From contig NZ_JANCTC010000006.1 in NCBI RefSeq assembly GCF_024297145.1, positions 1 through 64,000 of the forward strand: a stretch of 64,000 nt of DNA. Reading direction: 5' to 3'. Source of the DNA: Mesorhizobium sp. LMG 17147 (lineage in GTDB: Bacteria > Pseudomonadota > Alphaproteobacteria > Rhizobiales > Rhizobiaceae). The notes beneath the pieces were generated by a model. The model was not told where the DNA came from, did no database searches, and saw nothing but the letters and a program-made list of their open reading frames with translations. Both the position numbers and the translations under genes were made by a program. Numbering within the stretch: position 1 is the stretch's first letter; every line of letters begins with the position of its first letter. This document shows, in pieces, positions 38,383 through 47,622 of the stretch.

Positions 38383-39711
38383 ATGCGTTTGTCGCGCTAT
38401 TTCCTGCCCATCCTCAAAGAAAACCCGCGCGAGGCCGAGATCGTCTCGCATCGGCTGATGCTGCGTGCCGGCATGATCCGCCAGCAGGGGCAGGGCAGCT
38501 TTTCCTGGCTGCCGCTCGGCAAGCGGGTGCTGGACAAGGTCTGCCGGATTATCCGCGAGGAGCAGAATCGCGCCGGCGCGCTCGAAATCCTGATGCCGAC
38601 CATCCAATCGGCCGAGCTGTGGCGCGAAAGTGGCCGCTATGAAGATTACGGCAAGGAGATGCTGCGCATCAAGGACCGGCAAGACCGCGATATGCTCTAC
38701 GGGCCGACCAACGAGGAGATGGTCACCGAGATCTTCCGCTCCTACGTCAAGTCCTACAAGGATCTGCCGCTCAATCTCTATCACATCCAATGGAAGTTTC
38801 GCGACGAGGTGCGCCCGCGCTTCGGTGTCATGCGTTCGCGCGAGTTCCTGATGAAGGACGCCTATTCCTTCGACCTCGATTATGAAGGCGCCAAGGCCGC
38901 CTATAACCGCATGTTCGTGTCCTATCTCAGGACGTTTACGCGCATGGGGCTTCAGGCTATCCCGATGCGCGCCGACACCGGGCCGATCGGCGGCGACCTC
39001 AGCCATGAGTTCATCATCCTGGCCGACACCGGCGAGAGCCAGGTGTTTTGCCACCGCGATTATCTTTCGCTGGCAGTGCCCGGCGCAGACACGGATTTTT
39101 CGAACGACGCCGAGATCGGCGCCATCGTCAAGAGATGGACGACGCCCTATGCCGCCACCGACGAGATGCATGACGAGGCGGCATGGGAGAAGGTGCCCGC
39201 GAGCGACCGGGTCTCGGCGCGCGGCATCGAGGTTGGGCATATCTTCCATTTCGGCGACAAATATTCCAAGCCGATGGGCGCCAAGGTGACCGGCCCGGAC
39301 GGCAAGGATCATTTCGTTTCTGGCGGTTCCTACGGCATCGGCCCGTCCAGGCTGGTCGCGGCGATCATCGAAGCCAGCCATGACGATAACGGCATCATCT
39401 GGCCGGAGGCGGTGGCGCCGTTCGATGTCGGCTTGATCAACATGAAGGCCGGCGATGCCGAATGCGACCGCGTCTGCGGCGAGCTGCACGCCGCCTTTGC
39501 CGCCGCGGGCAAGGAGGTGCTCTACGACGACACCGACCAGCGGCCGGGCGGCAAGTTCGCCACCGCCGACCTGATCGGGCTTCCGTGGCAGGTGATCGTC
39601 GGACCGCGTGGTGTCGCCGCTGGCGAGGTCGAAATCAAGAACCGCAGGACCGGCGAGCGCGAGACGCTGCCGATCGCGGACGTGAAGCAGCGCTTCGGTG
39701 CCGCCGCATGA
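38383..39711 (+). CDS. proS: Prolyl-tRNA synthetase (short alphaproteobacterial type)
   Basis: Charges tRNA-Pro. The 442 aa begin [15 protein letters not shown] and contain the class II motifs: [14 protein letters not shown] (motif 1 region), [20 protein letters not shown] (motif 2) and [16 protein letters not shown] (motif 3). It lacks the inserted editing domain of E. coli ProRS, as is normal for this lineage. Its stop overlaps the ATG of the lolC-like gene. Confidence 0.96.
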   Translation: MRLSRYFLPILKENPREAEIVSHRLMLRAGMIRQQGQGSFSWLPLGKRVLDKVCRIIREEQNRAGALEILMPTIQSAELWRESGRYEDYGKEMLRIKDRQDRDMLYGPTNEEMVTEIFRSYVKSYKDLPLNLYHIQWKFRDEVRPRFGVMRSREFLMKDAYSFDLDYEGAKAAYNRMFVSYLRTFTRMGLQAIPMRADTGPIGGDLSHEFIILADTGESQVFCHRDYLSLAVPGADTDFSNDAEIGAIVKRWTTPYAATDEMHDEAAWEKVPASDRVSARGIEVGHIFHFGDKYSKPMGAKVTGPDGKDHFVSGGSYGIGPSRLVAAIIEASHDDNGIIWPEAVAPFDVGLINMKAGDAECDRVCGELHAAFAAAGKEVLYDDTDQRPGGKFATADLIGLPWQVIVGPRGVAAGEVEIKNRRTGERETLPIADVKQRFGAAA

Positions 39712-40994
39712 ACGAGGCGGCGGCAGCAAGACCATCGGGCGCCGGACCCTTTTCCGGCTTCGAGCGCATGGTGGCGTGGCGCTATCTGCGCTCTCGTCGC
39801 AAGGAGACGGTGATTTCGGTCATCGCCTCGATCTCCTTCCTCGGCATCATGCTGGGGGTCGCCACGCTGATCGTCGTCATGGCGGTGATGAACGGCTTTC
39901 GCGCCGAACTGCTGACGCGCATCCTAGGCGTCAACGGGCACCTGATCGTGCAGCCGCTCGACATGCCGCTGGAGGACTATGCCCAGGTCGCCGGCCGCAT
40001 CAACGGCGTGCCCGGCGTTAAATACGCCATCCCGCTGATCGACGGGCAGGTGCTGGCGCAAGGCAATGTCGGCGGCGGCACCGGCGCGCTGGTGCGCGGC
40101 ATACGCGGCGAGGATCTCGGCAAGATCACCATCGTCGCCAACAATATCAAGGAGGGCTCGATCGTCGGCTTCGGCACCGGCGAAGGCGTCGCCATCGGCA
40201 GCCGCATGGCCGAGAATCTCGGCCTAGTGCTTGGCGATACGATCACGCTGATTTCGCCCGAGGGCGACATCACGCCGCTTGGCACGACGCCGCGCATGAA
40301 AGGCTATCCGGTCACCGCGATCTTCGAGGTCGGCATGTCGGAATATGACAGCTCGATCGTCTACATGCCGTTCTCGGAAGCGCAGCTTTATTTCAACATG
40401 GACGGCCGGGCGCAGACGATCGAGATCTATGCCGACAATCCCGACAATATCGACGCGCTGAAGCCGAAGGTCGAAGGGGCGGCGCAGCGGCCGATCAGCC
40501 TTGTCGATTGGCGGCAACGCAACAAGACGTTCTTCGACGCGCTGCAGGTCGAACGCAACGTCATGTTCATGATCCTGACCCTGATCGTGCTGGTGGCGGC
40601 GCTCAACATCATTTCGGGCCTGATCATGCTGGTGAAGGACAAGGGCCACGACATCGCCATCCTGCGCACCATGGGCGCGACGCGCAGCGCGATCCTGCGC
40701 ATCTTCCTGATGACCGGGGCTGCGATCGGCGTTGTCGGCACCATCGCCGGCGTGCTGCTCGGCATCGTGATCTGCCTCAACGTCGAGCGCATCCGCCAGT
40801 TCTTCTCCTGGCTGGCCAACGAGCGGCTGTTCAATCCCGAGCTTTATTTCCTGAGCCAATTGCCGGCCCGCATGGATGCCGGCGAGACGATCTCCGTCGT
40901 TCTCATGGCGCTGGCGCTGTCGTTCCTGGCCACGCTGTTTCCGGCGTGGCGCGCGGCCAGGCTCGATCCGGTCGAAGCGCTGAGGTACGAGTGA
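39708..40994 (+). CDS. lolC: Lipoprotein-releasing ABC transporter permease (LolC/LolE family)
   Basis: Inner-membrane permease of the LolCDE machine that extracts outer-membrane lipoproteins. The 428 aa show [20 protein letters not shown] followed by a first helix ([21 protein letters not shown]), a large periplasmic MacB-like domain, then three C-terminal helices including the [20 protein letters not shown] loop. Only one permease gene is present, so it probably forms a homodimer (sometimes called LolF). Start at 39708 overlaps proS; the stop overlaps lolD. Confidence 0.92.
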   Translation: MNEAAAARPSGAGPFSGFERMVAWRYLRSRRKETVISVIASISFLGIMLGVATLIVVMAVMNGFRAELLTRILGVNGHLIVQPLDMPLEDYAQVAGRINGVPGVKYAIPLIDGQVLAQGNVGGGTGALVRGIRGEDLGKITIVANNIKEGSIVGFGTGEGVAIGSRMAENLGLVLGDTITLISPEGDITPLGTTPRMKGYPVTAIFEVGMSEYDSSIVYMPFSEAQLYFNMDGRAQTIEIYADNPDNIDALKPKVEGAAQRPISLVDWRQRNKTFFDALQVERNVMFMILTLIVLVAALNIISGLIMLVKDKGHDIAILRTMGATRSAILRIFLMTGAAIGVVGTIAGVLLGIVICLNVERIRQFFSWLANERLFNPELYFLSQLPARMDAGETISVVLMALALSFLATLFPAWRAARLDPVEALRYE

Positions 40995-41674
40995 TGGCCG
41001 AGGCCATTATCGAGCTGAAGAGCGTCGAACGGCACTATGTGCAGGGACCGCGCAAGCTGACCATCCTGAACGGCGCCGATTTTTCGCTGAAGCGTGGCGA
41101 GATGGTGGCGCTTGTGGCGCCGTCGGGCACCGGCAAGTCGACGCTGCTACACACCGCCGGGCTGCTGGAGCGGCCAGACGCCGGCGACGTGATCCTGGCG
41201 GGGCGCGCCTGCGGCCGGCTTTCCGACGACGAGCGCACGGCGATCCGCCGCAACGACGTCGGCTTCGTCTATCAGTTCCATCATCTGCTGCCTGAATTCT
41301 CGGCGCTGGAAAACATCATGATGCCGCAGCTGATAAAAGGGCTGCCGCGCAAGGAGGCGGCCGAGCGGGCGGCGCAATTGCTCGACTATATGCAGATCGG
41401 CAAGCGGGCACAGCATCGCCCCTCCGAGCTCTCCGGCGGTGAGCAGCAGCGGGTCGCCATTGCGCGTGCCGTCGCCAATGCGCCGCTGGTGCTTTTGGCC
41501 GACGAGCCGACCGGCAATCTCGACCCGGTGACCGCTTCCTATGTGTTCGAGGCGCTGGCAGCACTGGTCCGGCAATCGGGCCTGGCGGCGCTCATCGCCA
41601 CTCATAATCATGAGCTCGCTTCGCGCATGGACCGCCGCGTGACTCTGGCCGACGGCAAGGTTGTGCCGCTTTAG
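40994..41674 (+). CDS. lolD: Lipoprotein-releasing ABC transporter ATP-binding protein
   Basis: ATPase of the Lol complex, 226 aa. Walker [10 protein letters not shown] (near residue 44), Q-loop [17 protein letters not shown], the signature [14 protein letters not shown], Walker [12 protein letters not shown] and the switch His in ATHNHE are all intact. The ATG at 40994 overlaps the permease stop. No terminator is obvious after it. Confidence 0.95.
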   Translation: MAEAIIELKSVERHYVQGPRKLTILNGADFSLKRGEMVALVAPSGTGKSTLLHTAGLLERPDAGDVILAGRACGRLSDDERTAIRRNDVGFVYQFHHLLPEFSALENIMMPQLIKGLPRKEAAERAAQLLDYMQIGKRAQHRPSELSGGEQQRVAIARAVANAPLVLLADEPTGNLDPVTASYVFEALAALVRQSGLAALIATHNHELASRMDRRVTLADGKVVPL

Positions 41675-41837
41675 GGTGCGCTGCAATTGAGGCGATGACG
41701 GCCTGCGAGCTGCCGTGCGCCGTCCCGCCGCTTTCGCGCGCCTGTTGGCCCGAAACGCTTGGCATCTCCCTCTCAACCCTTTCTTAACCCTGTCGAAATG
41801 ACCGAGCGCGATTCCGGTGACGCCGGGACTGCGATCG

Positions 41838-41866
41838 TTGACATTCGAACAAAATTAGAACAAAAT
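41838..41866 (+). promoter_or_regulatory. Predicted SOS-controlled promoter
   Basis: TTGACA at 41838-41843, then a 17-nt spacer and CAAAAT at 41861-41866. The spacer and -10 region are occupied by LexA half-sites, so repressor binding would block RNA polymerase. Confidence 0.55.
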
Positions 41867-41872
41867 ACGAAC
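41847..41872 (+). promoter_or_regulatory. LexA operator (three GAAC half-sites)
   Basis: GAAC-N7-GAAC-N7-GAAC at 41847-41850, 41858-41861 and 41869-41872. The complement reads GTTC-N7-GTTC, the alphaproteobacterial LexA box, here as two overlapping operators, 22 bp upstream of the 28-codon ORF. Confidence 0.75.
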
Positions 41873-41894
41873 ATACTAACAACAGGAGAGAGTT

Positions 41895-41981
41895 ATGACC
41901 GATCTTGTTCAGGATGTCGTTTCGCTGGTGTGCATGAGCACGTTCCTCATTTCCATGGCAATCTGGATCGGCGCGATGTGA
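41895..41981 (+). CDS. 28-aa membrane peptide, SidA-like candidate
   Basis: A short ORF: MTDLVQDVVSLV, then CMSTFLISMAIWIGAM. After an acidic N terminus the rest is one hydrophobic helix, so a single-pass inner-membrane peptide is expected. A strong AGGAGAGAG ribosome-binding site ends a few bases before the ATG, and a triple LexA half-site overlaps the presumed promoter. Caulobacter SidA, a 29-aa SOS-induced inner-membrane peptide that inhibits division through FtsW, is the obvious analogue in size, topology and control; sequence homology has not been tested. It follows lolD on the same strand with its own promoter. Confidence 0.65.
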   Translation: MTDLVQDVVSLVCMSTFLISMAIWIGAM

Positions 41982-42060
41982 GGCTTGAGCTCAAGGGCGG
42001 GCTCGATGCTGATGAGCGAGGGCCGCCTTCGCATATTGGCGCAGGCATTGGGCGAGTGTT

Positions 42061-42804
42061 TCAGCCGGCCTTGCGGGACACTTCGACAGGCGATACCGCG
42101 GCGGGCCCGAACACGTCCTCGAAAGCGGATTTCAGCGCCAGGTCGAGGTCGGCCATGGTCACGGGAAGGCCGAGGTCGACAAGGCTGGTGACGCCGTGAT
42201 CCTGGACGCCGCACGGCACGATGCCGCTGAAATGGCTAAGGTCCGGCTCGACATTGATGGCGATGCCGTGAAAGCTCACCCAGCGCCTCAGCCTTATGCC
42301 GATGGCGGCGATCTTGTCCTCGGCCGCCGAGCCGTCGGGCAAAGCGGGGCGGTCCGGCCGCACCACCCAGACGCCGACGCGGTCCTCGCGGCGTTCGCCG
42401 CGTACGTTGAAGGCGGCCAGCGAGCCGATGATCCATTGTTCGAGTGCGGAGACGAAGGCGCGGACATCCTCGCGCCGCCGCTTCAGGTCGAGCATGACGT
42501 AGGCGACCCGCTGGCCCGGCCCATGATAGGTGTATTCGCCGCCACGCCCGGCGGCAAAGACCGGGAAGCGGTCCGGCTCGATCAGGTCCTCGACGCGGGC
42601 GCTGGTGCCGGCGGTGTAGAGCGGCGGGTGCTCGACCAGCCAGACCATCTCGCCGGCGGCGCCGCTGCGGATTGCCTCGGCGCGCGCCTCCATCAGGGCG
42701 AGCGCATCGGGATAGGCGGTGAGCCCAGGCTCGATCCGCCATTCGACCGGCGCCGAGCCGGGCAAGGGCAGGAACGACGTGGCGATCTGGCTGCGTTCTG
42801 TCAT
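42061..42804 (-). CDS. lipB: Lipoyl(octanoyl) transferase
   Basis: Transfers octanoyl groups from acyl carrier protein to lipoate-dependent enzymes. The 247 aa contain [27 protein letters not shown], the conserved Lys in [15 protein letters not shown] and the catalytic Cys in [13 protein letters not shown] chose the ATG at 42804 (MTERSQIAT); an in-frame ATG at 42822 would add six residues. The gene is convergent with the small SOS ORF. Confidence 0.94.
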   Translation of the reverse strand: MTERSQIATSFLPLPGSAPVEWRIEPGLTAYPDALALMEARAEAIRSGAAGEMVWLVEHPPLYTAGTSARVEDLIEPDRFPVFAAGRGGEYTYHGPGQRVAYVMLDLKRRREDVRAFVSALEQWIIGSLAAFNVRGERREDRVGVWVVRPDRPALPDGSAAEDKIAAIGIRLRRWVSFHGIAINVEPDLSHFSGIVPCGVQDHGVTSLVDLGLPVTMADLDLALKSAFEDVFGPAAVSPVEVSRKAG

Positions 42805-42979
42805 GATATCTCGTCTCGCCACTCATATGGCGGCAATCGGTACAAACGTCCAGTTCCGGCACGTTCGGCCCTTGAAGAGTTATGCCGATGTCCGGCCGAT
42901 TATTGCTGGCCGCGCACTTGTTTCACCGGAAACGATTTGCTACACGCCGCGGGCCGGTTGGTTCCGGCTCCTACCACGT

Positions 42980-43064
42980 GCGGTCGTGGCGGAATTGGTA
43001 GACGCGCAGCGTTGAGGTCGCTGTGGGGCAACCCGTGGAAGTTCGAGTCTTCTCGACCGCACCA
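42980..43064 (+). tRNA. tRNA-Leu (anticodon GAG)
   Basis: Acceptor arms GCGGTCG and CGACCGC pair. The anticodon stem CAGCG/CGCTG encloses loop TTGAGGT (anticodon GAG at 43014-43016). A long variable arm is present, as expected for Leu, and CCA is encoded at 43062-43064. Its 3' end is the attachment site of the island that follows. Confidence 0.95.
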
Positions 43065-43066
43065 AT
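43043..43066 (+). repeat. attL: tRNA-Leu 3' end
   Basis: The 24-bp sequence beginning TCGAGTCTTCTCGACCGCAC and ending in CAAT covers the T arm, acceptor stem and CCA of the tRNA, and is repeated exactly at 47363-47386. Confidence 0.9.
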
Positions 43067-43133
43067 GGCTACCTTAGGCAAAGCCTTAAATCCCATGAAT
43101 TTGCGGGGTTTCTTCCACCGGCTGACCTAGGAA

Positions 43134-43143
43134 GTGCCCTAAA
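43134..43143. repeat. GTGCCCTAAA motif, left end of island
   Basis: One copy of GTGCCCTAAA, part of an 18-bp stretch (43132-43149) that matches 47276-47293 at 17 of 18 positions. A possible arm-type recombinase site. Confidence 0.5.
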
Positions 43144-43197
43144 ACGTTTCTAAGTCCCTTGTTGACTCGCCATCGAATCCGGTCAAATTGCCCGGCC

Positions 43198-44026
43198 ATG
43201 GCTAAATATCTCAAGAAACGTGGCACTCGTGGCACTGGTATTTCCAGCGGGCCATCCCTCCCGAACTCAAAGGCAAGGTCGATTCATCGCTCTTCCGCGA
43301 TAAGTCGATGGATACGACGGACGAGACCATCGCCGCCAAGGCGGCACGAAAGTACATCGTTGCCACAGACGATGCGATCGACCGCGCTAGAGCATTGGCG
43401 AAGGCTCCCGACTACGTTCGGGATCTAACCCCGGCCGAACGCTACGAGATTGAGGGAGCCGGAGGCGTCGAATTCCTCCGCGACGAGGAGGCGTCCAACG
43501 CTATGGATTTCAACCTCCTCCATCCTGTGCTGGCGCTCTCCTCAATTGTCCCGGAGGACATGCTTGTCGATCGGATAAGCGCTCACCTCCAGTCGCTTGA
43601 ACCTCAAACGCGACTCGACTGGTATCACGCGGGAGCGATTCCCGATGAACAAGCTGAGTCAGCAGCGGCTGAAGAGTACACCCCAGCACAGACCGAATAT
43701 CTCGAAAATCTGGGCAATTATTCGATCGCCGACCTGACCGCAGAGCGACGCGATATGCTTGATTTCTTCGGCCGCTTGCGCAGACCTGCGAACGCGGAAG
43801 AAGCTTCGGCCGAAGCCGCCAAGCCGTTGCCAGGGGCATCGGTGATCATTGGCCCCCATTCAAATTTCGACCTCGAAAGATCGCTCAACTGCTTCCGGAT
43901 CGGAGGTCAGAGCTTGCCGATTACATTGCACTCATACGGCGTGGTTCGAAGGACAATGCATCGCTGTCCGACCAGTGGTCGCTTGAACAGGCTCGGCAGC
44001 ATGTCGCGCCATACGTCATCAAGTAG
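43198..44026 (+). pseudogene. Frameshifted tyrosine recombinase (integrase) N-terminal remnant
   Basis: MAKYLKKRG is followed, after a frame change near 43230, by WYFQRAIPPELKGKV and a helical region (RKYIVATDDAIDRARALAK), the layout of the N-terminal domain of many tRNA-targeting phage-type integrases. A second shift near 43910 moves to a frame reading ELADYIALIRRGSKDN before a stop. No catalytic domain with the R-H-R-Y residues is visible, so the gene is broken. The position right beside attL fits an integrase. Confidence 0.65.
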
Positions 44027-44312
44027 AGCGATGTGTGTCCGCATTCCCGTGCCTCGCAACCCTCGGGCGGCACCGGCACAAAAGCCACAGCCATCGCGAC
44101 CACGCTCAAGCATCCGGCCTGCGATGCCGCCGAAGGTAACGAACTGCTCCGACTGTGAAACAAGGGTCCAGCCGGCGCACAAGCGAGGCTTGCGACCCTT
44201 CTGCGCAAGCCTCGCTGACCTACCCCAAGCCGCTTGCGGCGCGGATAGCTCAGCATCGGTCGAAGTCCCACGCCGGGCGATGCTGAGCGAACGAACCGAG
44301 GTCTCTATCGGG

Positions 44313-44370
44313 CGGCCTCGCACTTGGCCGGCTTTGCGTGTCCCATCGCGAGGCCGGCCTTTTTCATCCA
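44313..44370 (+). terminator. Possible intrinsic terminator, plus strand
   Basis: GGCCTCGC and GCGAGGCC can pair across about 35 nt, followed by GGCCTTTTTC. A second inverted repeat (GCGAGGCTTGCG with CGCAAGCCTCGC) lies upstream at 44184-44215. They would end transcription from the integrase remnant before the opposing nuclease gene. Confidence 0.45.
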
Positions 44371-44385
44371 AGGCGCCGCAGAATT

Positions 44386-46302
44386 CTAGAATGGAACATG
44401 CCGCTTCGAGCCGAAGGCATTGATCCAAACGTCCAGCTTTTGGAGTACGATACGATAGGTCCGCTCGTCTCGGCAGAAGACCAAGGCTGTCGCGCGACTG
44501 TAATCGTCGTCTCTGTCGTTTAGGAACGCTTTGGCCTCGTCTTCTCTCAACCGTAGTGCAACCGTCTTTCGCAATTTCTCCCGCCAGAACGTCGCTTCGA
44601 CTGAGCGATCGTGCTCAGCCTGTTTCCGGCGCTCAATCGCAGACAGGATTTCCCGTGCCTTCCCCGCGCTGTGATAGCCATGGTAAGCGGCCTCCAGAGG
44701 CGTGCGACCGTCAAGATTGGGATGCGGAGTATTCAGCCACGCGTCGAGTTCGGAGCCGCCTAGTACCGTCGCGGCGTTGCCGGCGAGTTCCTTTTGCCGA
44801 TCGATCTTGATCTTCTCAGCCTGCCCCGCAGCTTCGGCCTTGCGCTGTAGCTCCTTAGCGGCAATCGCAGCTAGACGGCGCTCGCATTCCTTTGCAATCG
44901 GGAGACCGAGGAGGTCAAGCACGTCGGTGCGCGTGCCATTGAACAGACCGACGATGGCCCGCAATTCCGCTTCAATAGGCTGCATCGTTTGCGTGTGTTC
45001 TAGCAGGCTGGCGTAGGTATCGACGTTCTCCGGATTGATCGAGTCCATCCAATCGTCAACGGTCATGCCTTTGCGTTCGTCGTCCGGTAGCTGGTCAAGA
45101 ATCCGTTCGATTGTTTCTAATATGTGCTCGCGGGCGGCAACCCTGCCGATTTCTTCGTCGACCCAATTGAACCACTGTGAAGCCACCCGTTGCGCAATTG
45201 CAAAACCACGCGCCGTCTCGACGACGACGCCAACTCGGGCCAGGTATTTGAGGTAAGACTCCACCGCCCTCCAAGGAGCCGCGAAGCGATTGTCCAGCGC
45301 TATGGAAGCTGTTTCAAGCTCGTTGCTGATCCATTTAAACTCAGGACGTATAAGGCCTTTACCTCCAAGGTGTTTTGATACGGCCACGGCGTTCGCCAGC
45401 TTATTACGAAATTCTTGGCCATAGAGAACGTCTGAGAGAATGACTGACTGCCAATATGCCGGCCCCGTTGTAAAGCAGGCGAATCCGGCGACCGGGATGC
45501 CAATGTGCTTGTCTAGGCCAATGCCGCGAAGAACATCTATTGCCGGCATCGGCGGGGATTTCGGTGCTGAGTCCAGAGCCGTGGCGTAGGCGCGGGCCTT
45601 CTGTTTGGCATCGGTGGTCAGTTTGCTCTCGGCCGCGACACGGGCGGCGGTAGCCGCCTTCTGCAACTCGACAACAGCGTCGTCGATGGCCTTGTTGAAC
45701 AACCATTTCCGGGGAGCCGAGCGGATCACGGCGTTCGCGACTACCTCCGGAGTGGCATCCCTCGGCAGGCGGGAGAGGTCAATTTCGATCGCCGGTATCC
45801 CATGCTCGCGGATGCGCCGAATCTTCTCGTCGTCGCAGGGATGCGTCACAGCGATCTCAACGAAGAGCTTCCGGCCTTGGATAGTGACATAGAGGTCAGG
45901 GACTATCTGTTGCGGGTCACGGAATTCGAGGCTTGCCGACCCCAGCGCTATTTCTTCGCGACCCGGGAGGACCCGTTCAACATCCCCGTGAGTGGCAATC
46001 CGCTTTGGCACGAACAAGGTGAGACGTTCCTTGACGATCTGCTTGGCGAGTTTATGTAGGGCGGTTTCCGGCCCTCCGCCGCACGCGTCCCGATGATGAT
46101 GTGCGAAGTGAGGGGTCTTTGCCATGGTCCTAGCGACCAAGCGGCTCCCGCACATGCCAGGACAGACGCAAGCGCATTTGAGTCCGCGTTCGGCCGTCGA
46201 GATATGGACTAAGCTGCCATCGGCCTTCTGCCCATAGACAAGCTCGGCACGATCAGTGCCGAACTCAGAGCGTACCTCGGCATGGTCTTGACGATTTCCC
46301 AT
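44386..46302 (-). CDS. CoiA-like PD-(D/E)XK nuclease-fold protein with antitoxin-type C-terminal motif
   Basis: A 638-aa island protein. Residues 35-80 resemble the N-terminal Cys/His region of CoiA-like proteins (CACVCPGMCGSRL and HFAHHHRDAC). ETALHKLAKQIV and then VPDLYVTIQGRKLFVEIAVT give the E...D...ExA pattern of a PD-(D/E)XK nuclease core (about residues 80-185). The middle is helical and unassigned. Near residue 535, WLNTPHPNLDGRTPLEAA resembles the toxin-binding domain of MbcA/ParS/Xre antitoxins (DUF2384). It lies 27 bp after the membrane protein gene and is probably co-transcribed. Activity and role are unknown; mobile-element location suggests defence or DNA processing. Confidence 0.7.
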   Translation of the reverse strand: MGNRQDHAEVRSEFGTDRAELVYGQKADGSLVHISTAERGLKCACVCPGMCGSRLVARTMAKTPHFAHHHRDACGGGPETALHKLAKQIVKERLTLFVPKRIATHGDVERVLPGREEIALGSASLEFRDPQQIVPDLYVTIQGRKLFVEIAVTHPCDDEKIRRIREHGIPAIEIDLSRLPRDATPEVVANAVIRSAPRKWLFNKAIDDAVVELQKAATAARVAAESKLTTDAKQKARAYATALDSAPKSPPMPAIDVLRGIGLDKHIGIPVAGFACFTTGPAYWQSVILSDVLYGQEFRNKLANAVAVSKHLGGKGLIRPEFKWISNELETASIALDNRFAAPWRAVESYLKYLARVGVVVETARGFAIAQRVASQWFNWVDEEIGRVAAREHILETIERILDQLPDDERKGMTVDDWMDSINPENVDTYASLLEHTQTMQPIEAELRAIVGLFNGTRTDVLDLLGLPIAKECERRLAAIAAKELQRKAEAAGQAEKIKIDRQKELAGNAATVLGGSELDAWLNTPHPNLDGRTPLEAAYHGYHSAGKAREILSAIERRKQAEHDRSVEATFWREKLRKTVALRLREDEAKAFLNDRDDDYSRATALVFCRDERTYRIVLQKLDVWINAFGSKRHVPF

Positions 46303-46329
46303 CTGGCAAATTCATTGACTCGAATCGGG

Positions 46330-47112
46330 TCAATCATCGTGGGAGCGCAACAACTGGTCGTCAATTTGACGGATGCGCTTCCGAATGGAGTCGATTTCCG
46401 ATGCGGCGATGCCTGCAAAGGCCTTGCGCGTTTCGTCAACAGCATTTGCAATCTTCTCAAACTCGATCCGCGCGGCTTTCTCTTCAACCTCCAACTGCCT
46501 TTCTTGTTCGTTGGATATCCCAGGCTCACCCGCCAGTCGCGCGGGAGCGCTTAGGGAATTTAGGCAAGAAGACAGTTCACCCAACGTCTTGATGACCTCA
46601 CCACGGGCGGCCTCAATCTTGACCGTATCGCCCTTTGAAAGCTGGTGTCTTCCGAGTTCGGTCAAAATCTCATATGCCCCATGCTCCATGTTGTGCGCCC
46701 ATTCAGGTTTGACGGACTGAGGATCGTATTCTGCTTCGTCATCGAAATGGTCGTAAATAGTCCTCCAAACGTCCTGCAAATAAGCGCTTAGCTTCGTGTC
46801 GAGATAGCGGCCGTTGGCTTCGATGGATTTCATTCGACGCTCGATTATCTCGCGCGCCATGATGTCCTGCTGGACATTCATCTTCTGAATCTGACGCCAG
46901 ACAGGTTGAGCGGCATACCACGCGGCGAAGATCGCGAGGCCAGCGCCAAAGAGCGTCTGAAACTCACTGAATACCCGATACGTCCTACAAAGATTGTTGA
47001 CGCAGGCAGAGTTGGGGTCGGCAGGGACAAACATACCATTCAAGGTAAATAACAGGACTGCAACGAACAAAAATGCGGCGACGAAGACAACGATCGTGGA
47101 ATTGTCTCGCAT
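46330..47112 (-). CDS. Hypothetical protein with two N-terminal membrane helices and a coiled-coil domain
   Basis: I do not recognise this 260-aa protein. Helices are predicted at about residues 6-27 (IVVFVAAFLFVAVLLFTLNG) and 50-68 (FQTLFGAGLAIFAAWYAAQP), joined by a loop with two cysteines. The rest is charged and helical, with a likely coiled coil near residues 200-255 (EVEEKAARIEFEKIANAVDE). It is the first gene of the two-gene cargo of the island, ahead of the CoiA-like gene. Less GC-rich than the chromosome. Confidence 0.65.
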   Translation of the reverse strand: MRDNSTIVVFVAAFLFVAVLLFTLNGMFVPADPNSACVNNLCRTYRVFSEFQTLFGAGLAIFAAWYAAQPVWRQIQKMNVQQDIMAREIIERRMKSIEANGRYLDTKLSAYLQDVWRTIYDHFDDEAEYDPQSVKPEWAHNMEHGAYEILTELGRHQLSKGDTVKIEAARGEVIKTLGELSSCLNSLSAPARLAGEPGISNEQERQLEVEEKAARIEFEKIANAVDETRKAFAGIAASEIDSIRKRIRQIDDQLLRSHDD

Positions 47113-47233
47113 TTGCCCCGTCCATTTTGGAACCTATCCCCGCGCAACAATAGACGCATATAGGGCGTCAGGACAGGCCAAGGGGACGGTCAAGCCGTTA
47201 GTATTCGGGACTTAAGGGATCGGCAGGGAGAAT

Positions 47234-47293
47234 TGCCCTAAAATGTGCCCTAAATGATGCCCTAAACCGGGCCGAAAGTGCCCTAAATCGTTT
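47234..47293. repeat. Four TGCCCTAAA direct repeats, right end of island
   Basis: Copies at 47234-47242, 47246-47254, 47258-47266 and 47279-47287, with the first three at a 12-bp period. The last copy and its flanks match the left-end copy. They lie 70-130 bp inside attR, where arm-type recombinase sites are expected. The 47113-47622 stretch otherwise contains attR and no convincing gene. Confidence 0.65.
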
Positions 47294-47362
47294 GGTTAAG
47301 AGTTCAGAAAATCACTAAAAATCAATTGCTTGGTTGGCATTTTTCTGGCGACGCCCTGAAAA

Positions 47363-47386
47363 TCGAGTCTTCTCGACCGCACCAAT
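47363..47386 (+). repeat. attR: duplicate of the tRNA-Leu 3' end
   Basis: Exact 24-bp copy of 43043-43066, with no tRNA upstream of it. It marks the distal boundary of the island. Confidence 0.88.
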
Positions 47387-47622
47387 CAGTCTTTTGGCTG
47401 TGGAAGTTATTGCGATTTTTCAGGCTTGTCGCACAGCCGTGCAAATACGGCAAAAAGCGCACTGTCACCGTAATTTGTTAATTCGCGTTCTATGCCGTCT
47501 GTTCACTTTCCCGGACATCTGAGTTCACGGTTGGTGATGGGCATCGCAGCGAAAGCAAGCACCTTTGCGCTTGCCTTGAAGGCATCCTATTCTGGAGGGT
47601 AGCATCTGCTCGTGGGCATAGA

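Larger units (their letters stand above)
43043..47386. mobile_element. 4.3-kb integrative element remnant in tRNA-Leu
   Basis: Bounded by 24-bp perfect direct repeats (43043-43066 inside the tRNA and 47363-47386). Next to the tRNA lies a frameshifted tyrosine-recombinase-like gene, followed by a two-gene minus-strand cargo. TGCCCTAAA repeats occur at both ends. Base composition is less GC-rich than the surroundings. With no intact integrase it is probably immobile on its own. Confidence 0.85.

Noticed and set aside
43308-44423. Intact 371-aa protein gene next to tRNA-Leu
   Set aside because: The upstream in-frame sequence encodes an integrase-like N terminus without a start codon, and the last third loses protein-like character after a second frameshift; better explained as a pseudogene.
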